From Gardnerella greenwoodii 00703Dmash (GTDB taxonomy: Bacteria > Actinomycetota > Actinomycetes > Actinomycetales > Bifidobacteriaceae): a stretch of 64,000 nucleotides of DNA. A model generated the notes under the pieces. The model ran no database searches and was not told the origin of the DNA. It saw only the letters and a program-made list of their open reading frames with translations. The stretch is from positions 186,001 through 250,000 of the forward strand of contig NZ_ADEV01000009.1 in NCBI RefSeq assembly GCF_000263635.1, given 5' to 3'. Of the stretch, positions 63,536-64,000 are shown in pieces; positions within the stretch are counted from its first letter, which is position 1, and each line of letters opens with the position of its first letter. The position numbers and the translations under genes are program-made.

Positions 63536-64000
63536 TTATTTTATTTTGGTCTTTGATGAAACCGTTCTAGGAGCGGCTTTTTTCAAAGACAAAGGTGATT
63601 TTCTTTGTATTAATTCGGTATCTGTTTTATTTGTATTATCTTCTGCAGGATCAGAAGTAGTTTCAGTTTCAACGCTAAGAGTTTTGTTTTGCGCAGAATT
63701 TTTATTAAGCAGCATAGCAAAAAGATAACGAATTGCCCAAGATAGCAATATTGAAAGAACTGCAATAAGCCACGCTGCACAAACAGCATAAAGAGTAAGA
63801 TGACCTACAGCCCTTGTGCTTTCAACAATGTCAACTCCAACAAAAGAAAGCCTGTACTCTCCTAAAGATCCGTTTGCTAAAGCAAAAACAATAGTAAAAA
63901 TAATTGTTATTAAAGAAGCGATGCAAATGCTTACTGCAGCTGACTGAGCTAAGCCCATAGCAAAAGCTTTAAGCTCTTCTTTATCTTTAATATTTTTTAA
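63536..64000 (-). CDS. DUF6350-like membrane protein, C-terminal part (partial)
   Basis: The frame is open from the window end, so the N-terminus lies outside. The 154 visible residues contain a short charged stretch, then three hydrophobic segments ending near RYLFAMLL, and a C-terminal Thr/Lys/Glu-rich cytoplasmic tail. The position before purH matches that of DUF6350 proteins in actinobacteria, and the membrane layout agrees. The family call is tentative. The gene lies 26 nt upstream of purH. Confidence 0.6.
   Translation of the reverse strand, partial: LKNIKDKEELKAFAMGLAQSAAVSICIASLITIIFTIVFALANGSLGEYRLSFVGVDIVESTRAVGHLTLYAVCAAWLIAVLSILLSWAIRYLFAMLLNKNSAQNKTLSVETETTSDPAEDNTNKTDTELIQRKSPLSLKKAAPRTVSSKTKIK

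Overview
This is a low-GC (roughly 40% by eye) actinobacterial chromosome segment. RbpA, a fused PafBC-type WYL regulator, a GarA-type FHA protein beside an FtsR-type MerR regulator, the DUF881/sbp/DUF881 block, a Cmk-Der fusion and polyphosphate glucokinase point to Bifidobacteriaceae, and the AT-richness fits Gardnerella. It is almost entirely core genome. I see no insertion sequence, prophage, CRISPR array, rRNA or tRNA.

Layout. 1-1392 (+): 3' end of ligA, then mrp. 1452-2822 (-): DUF349 coiled-coil protein, divergent from hisS-aspS (2918-6203). 6350-9906 (+): glutamate-type ABC transporter gluABCD. 10038-11477: UDP-glucose pyrophosphorylase. 11707-17755 (+): fused PafBC, a small membrane protein, HelY-like helicase, rbpA, HAD phosphatase. 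17887-32595 (-): a long co-directional block, read from high to low coordinates: guaB3, fadD-like ligase, def, rpsB, tsf, pyrH, frr, cdsA, lgt, rpe, pgsA, DUF881, sbp, DUF881, garA-like, ftsR-like, small membrane protein. 32978-33568 (+): small Rv3235-like protein. 33751-39071 (-): uvrC and uvrA. 39291-43162 (+): ABC-F ATPase and a large membrane protein. 43181-46398 (-): aminotransferase, ppgK, GT2 glycosyltransferase. 46472-50044 (+): FMN riboswitch, ribU, a single-chain ECF module, yhbY. 50161-60148 (-): two paralogous membrane-anchored proteins flanking a third one, rarA, Ski2-like helicase, cmk-der, rluB. 60386-61327 (+): aquaporin. 61335-64000 (-): DUF3017 protein, purH and the 3' part of a DUF6350-like membrane protein.

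How parts work together. The rpsB-tsf-pyrH-frr-cdsA run couples translation factors to UMP and phospholipid synthesis. lgt, rpe and pgsA follow on the same strand. Riboflavin uptake is a self-contained unit: an FMN riboswitch abutting the ribU Shine-Dalgarno, then one 785-residue protein carrying both ATPases and the EcfT transmembrane part. DNA repair is prominent (ligA, uvrA, uvrC, rarA, PafBC, two Ski2-like helicases), and two palindromes of LexA-box type lie upstream of uvrA and rarA.

The least explained items are: a recurring leaderless start architecture (TANNNT about 7 nt before ATG, no Shine-Dalgarno); a pair of membrane-anchored paralogues whose 5' ends are about 94% identical and appear to carry a relic of the rarA 3' end; two DnaA-box matches in a gene-free region at 32596-32977; and a GuaB3-type protein with Ser where the IMP dehydrogenase Cys is expected. 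I found no clearly new multi-gene system.
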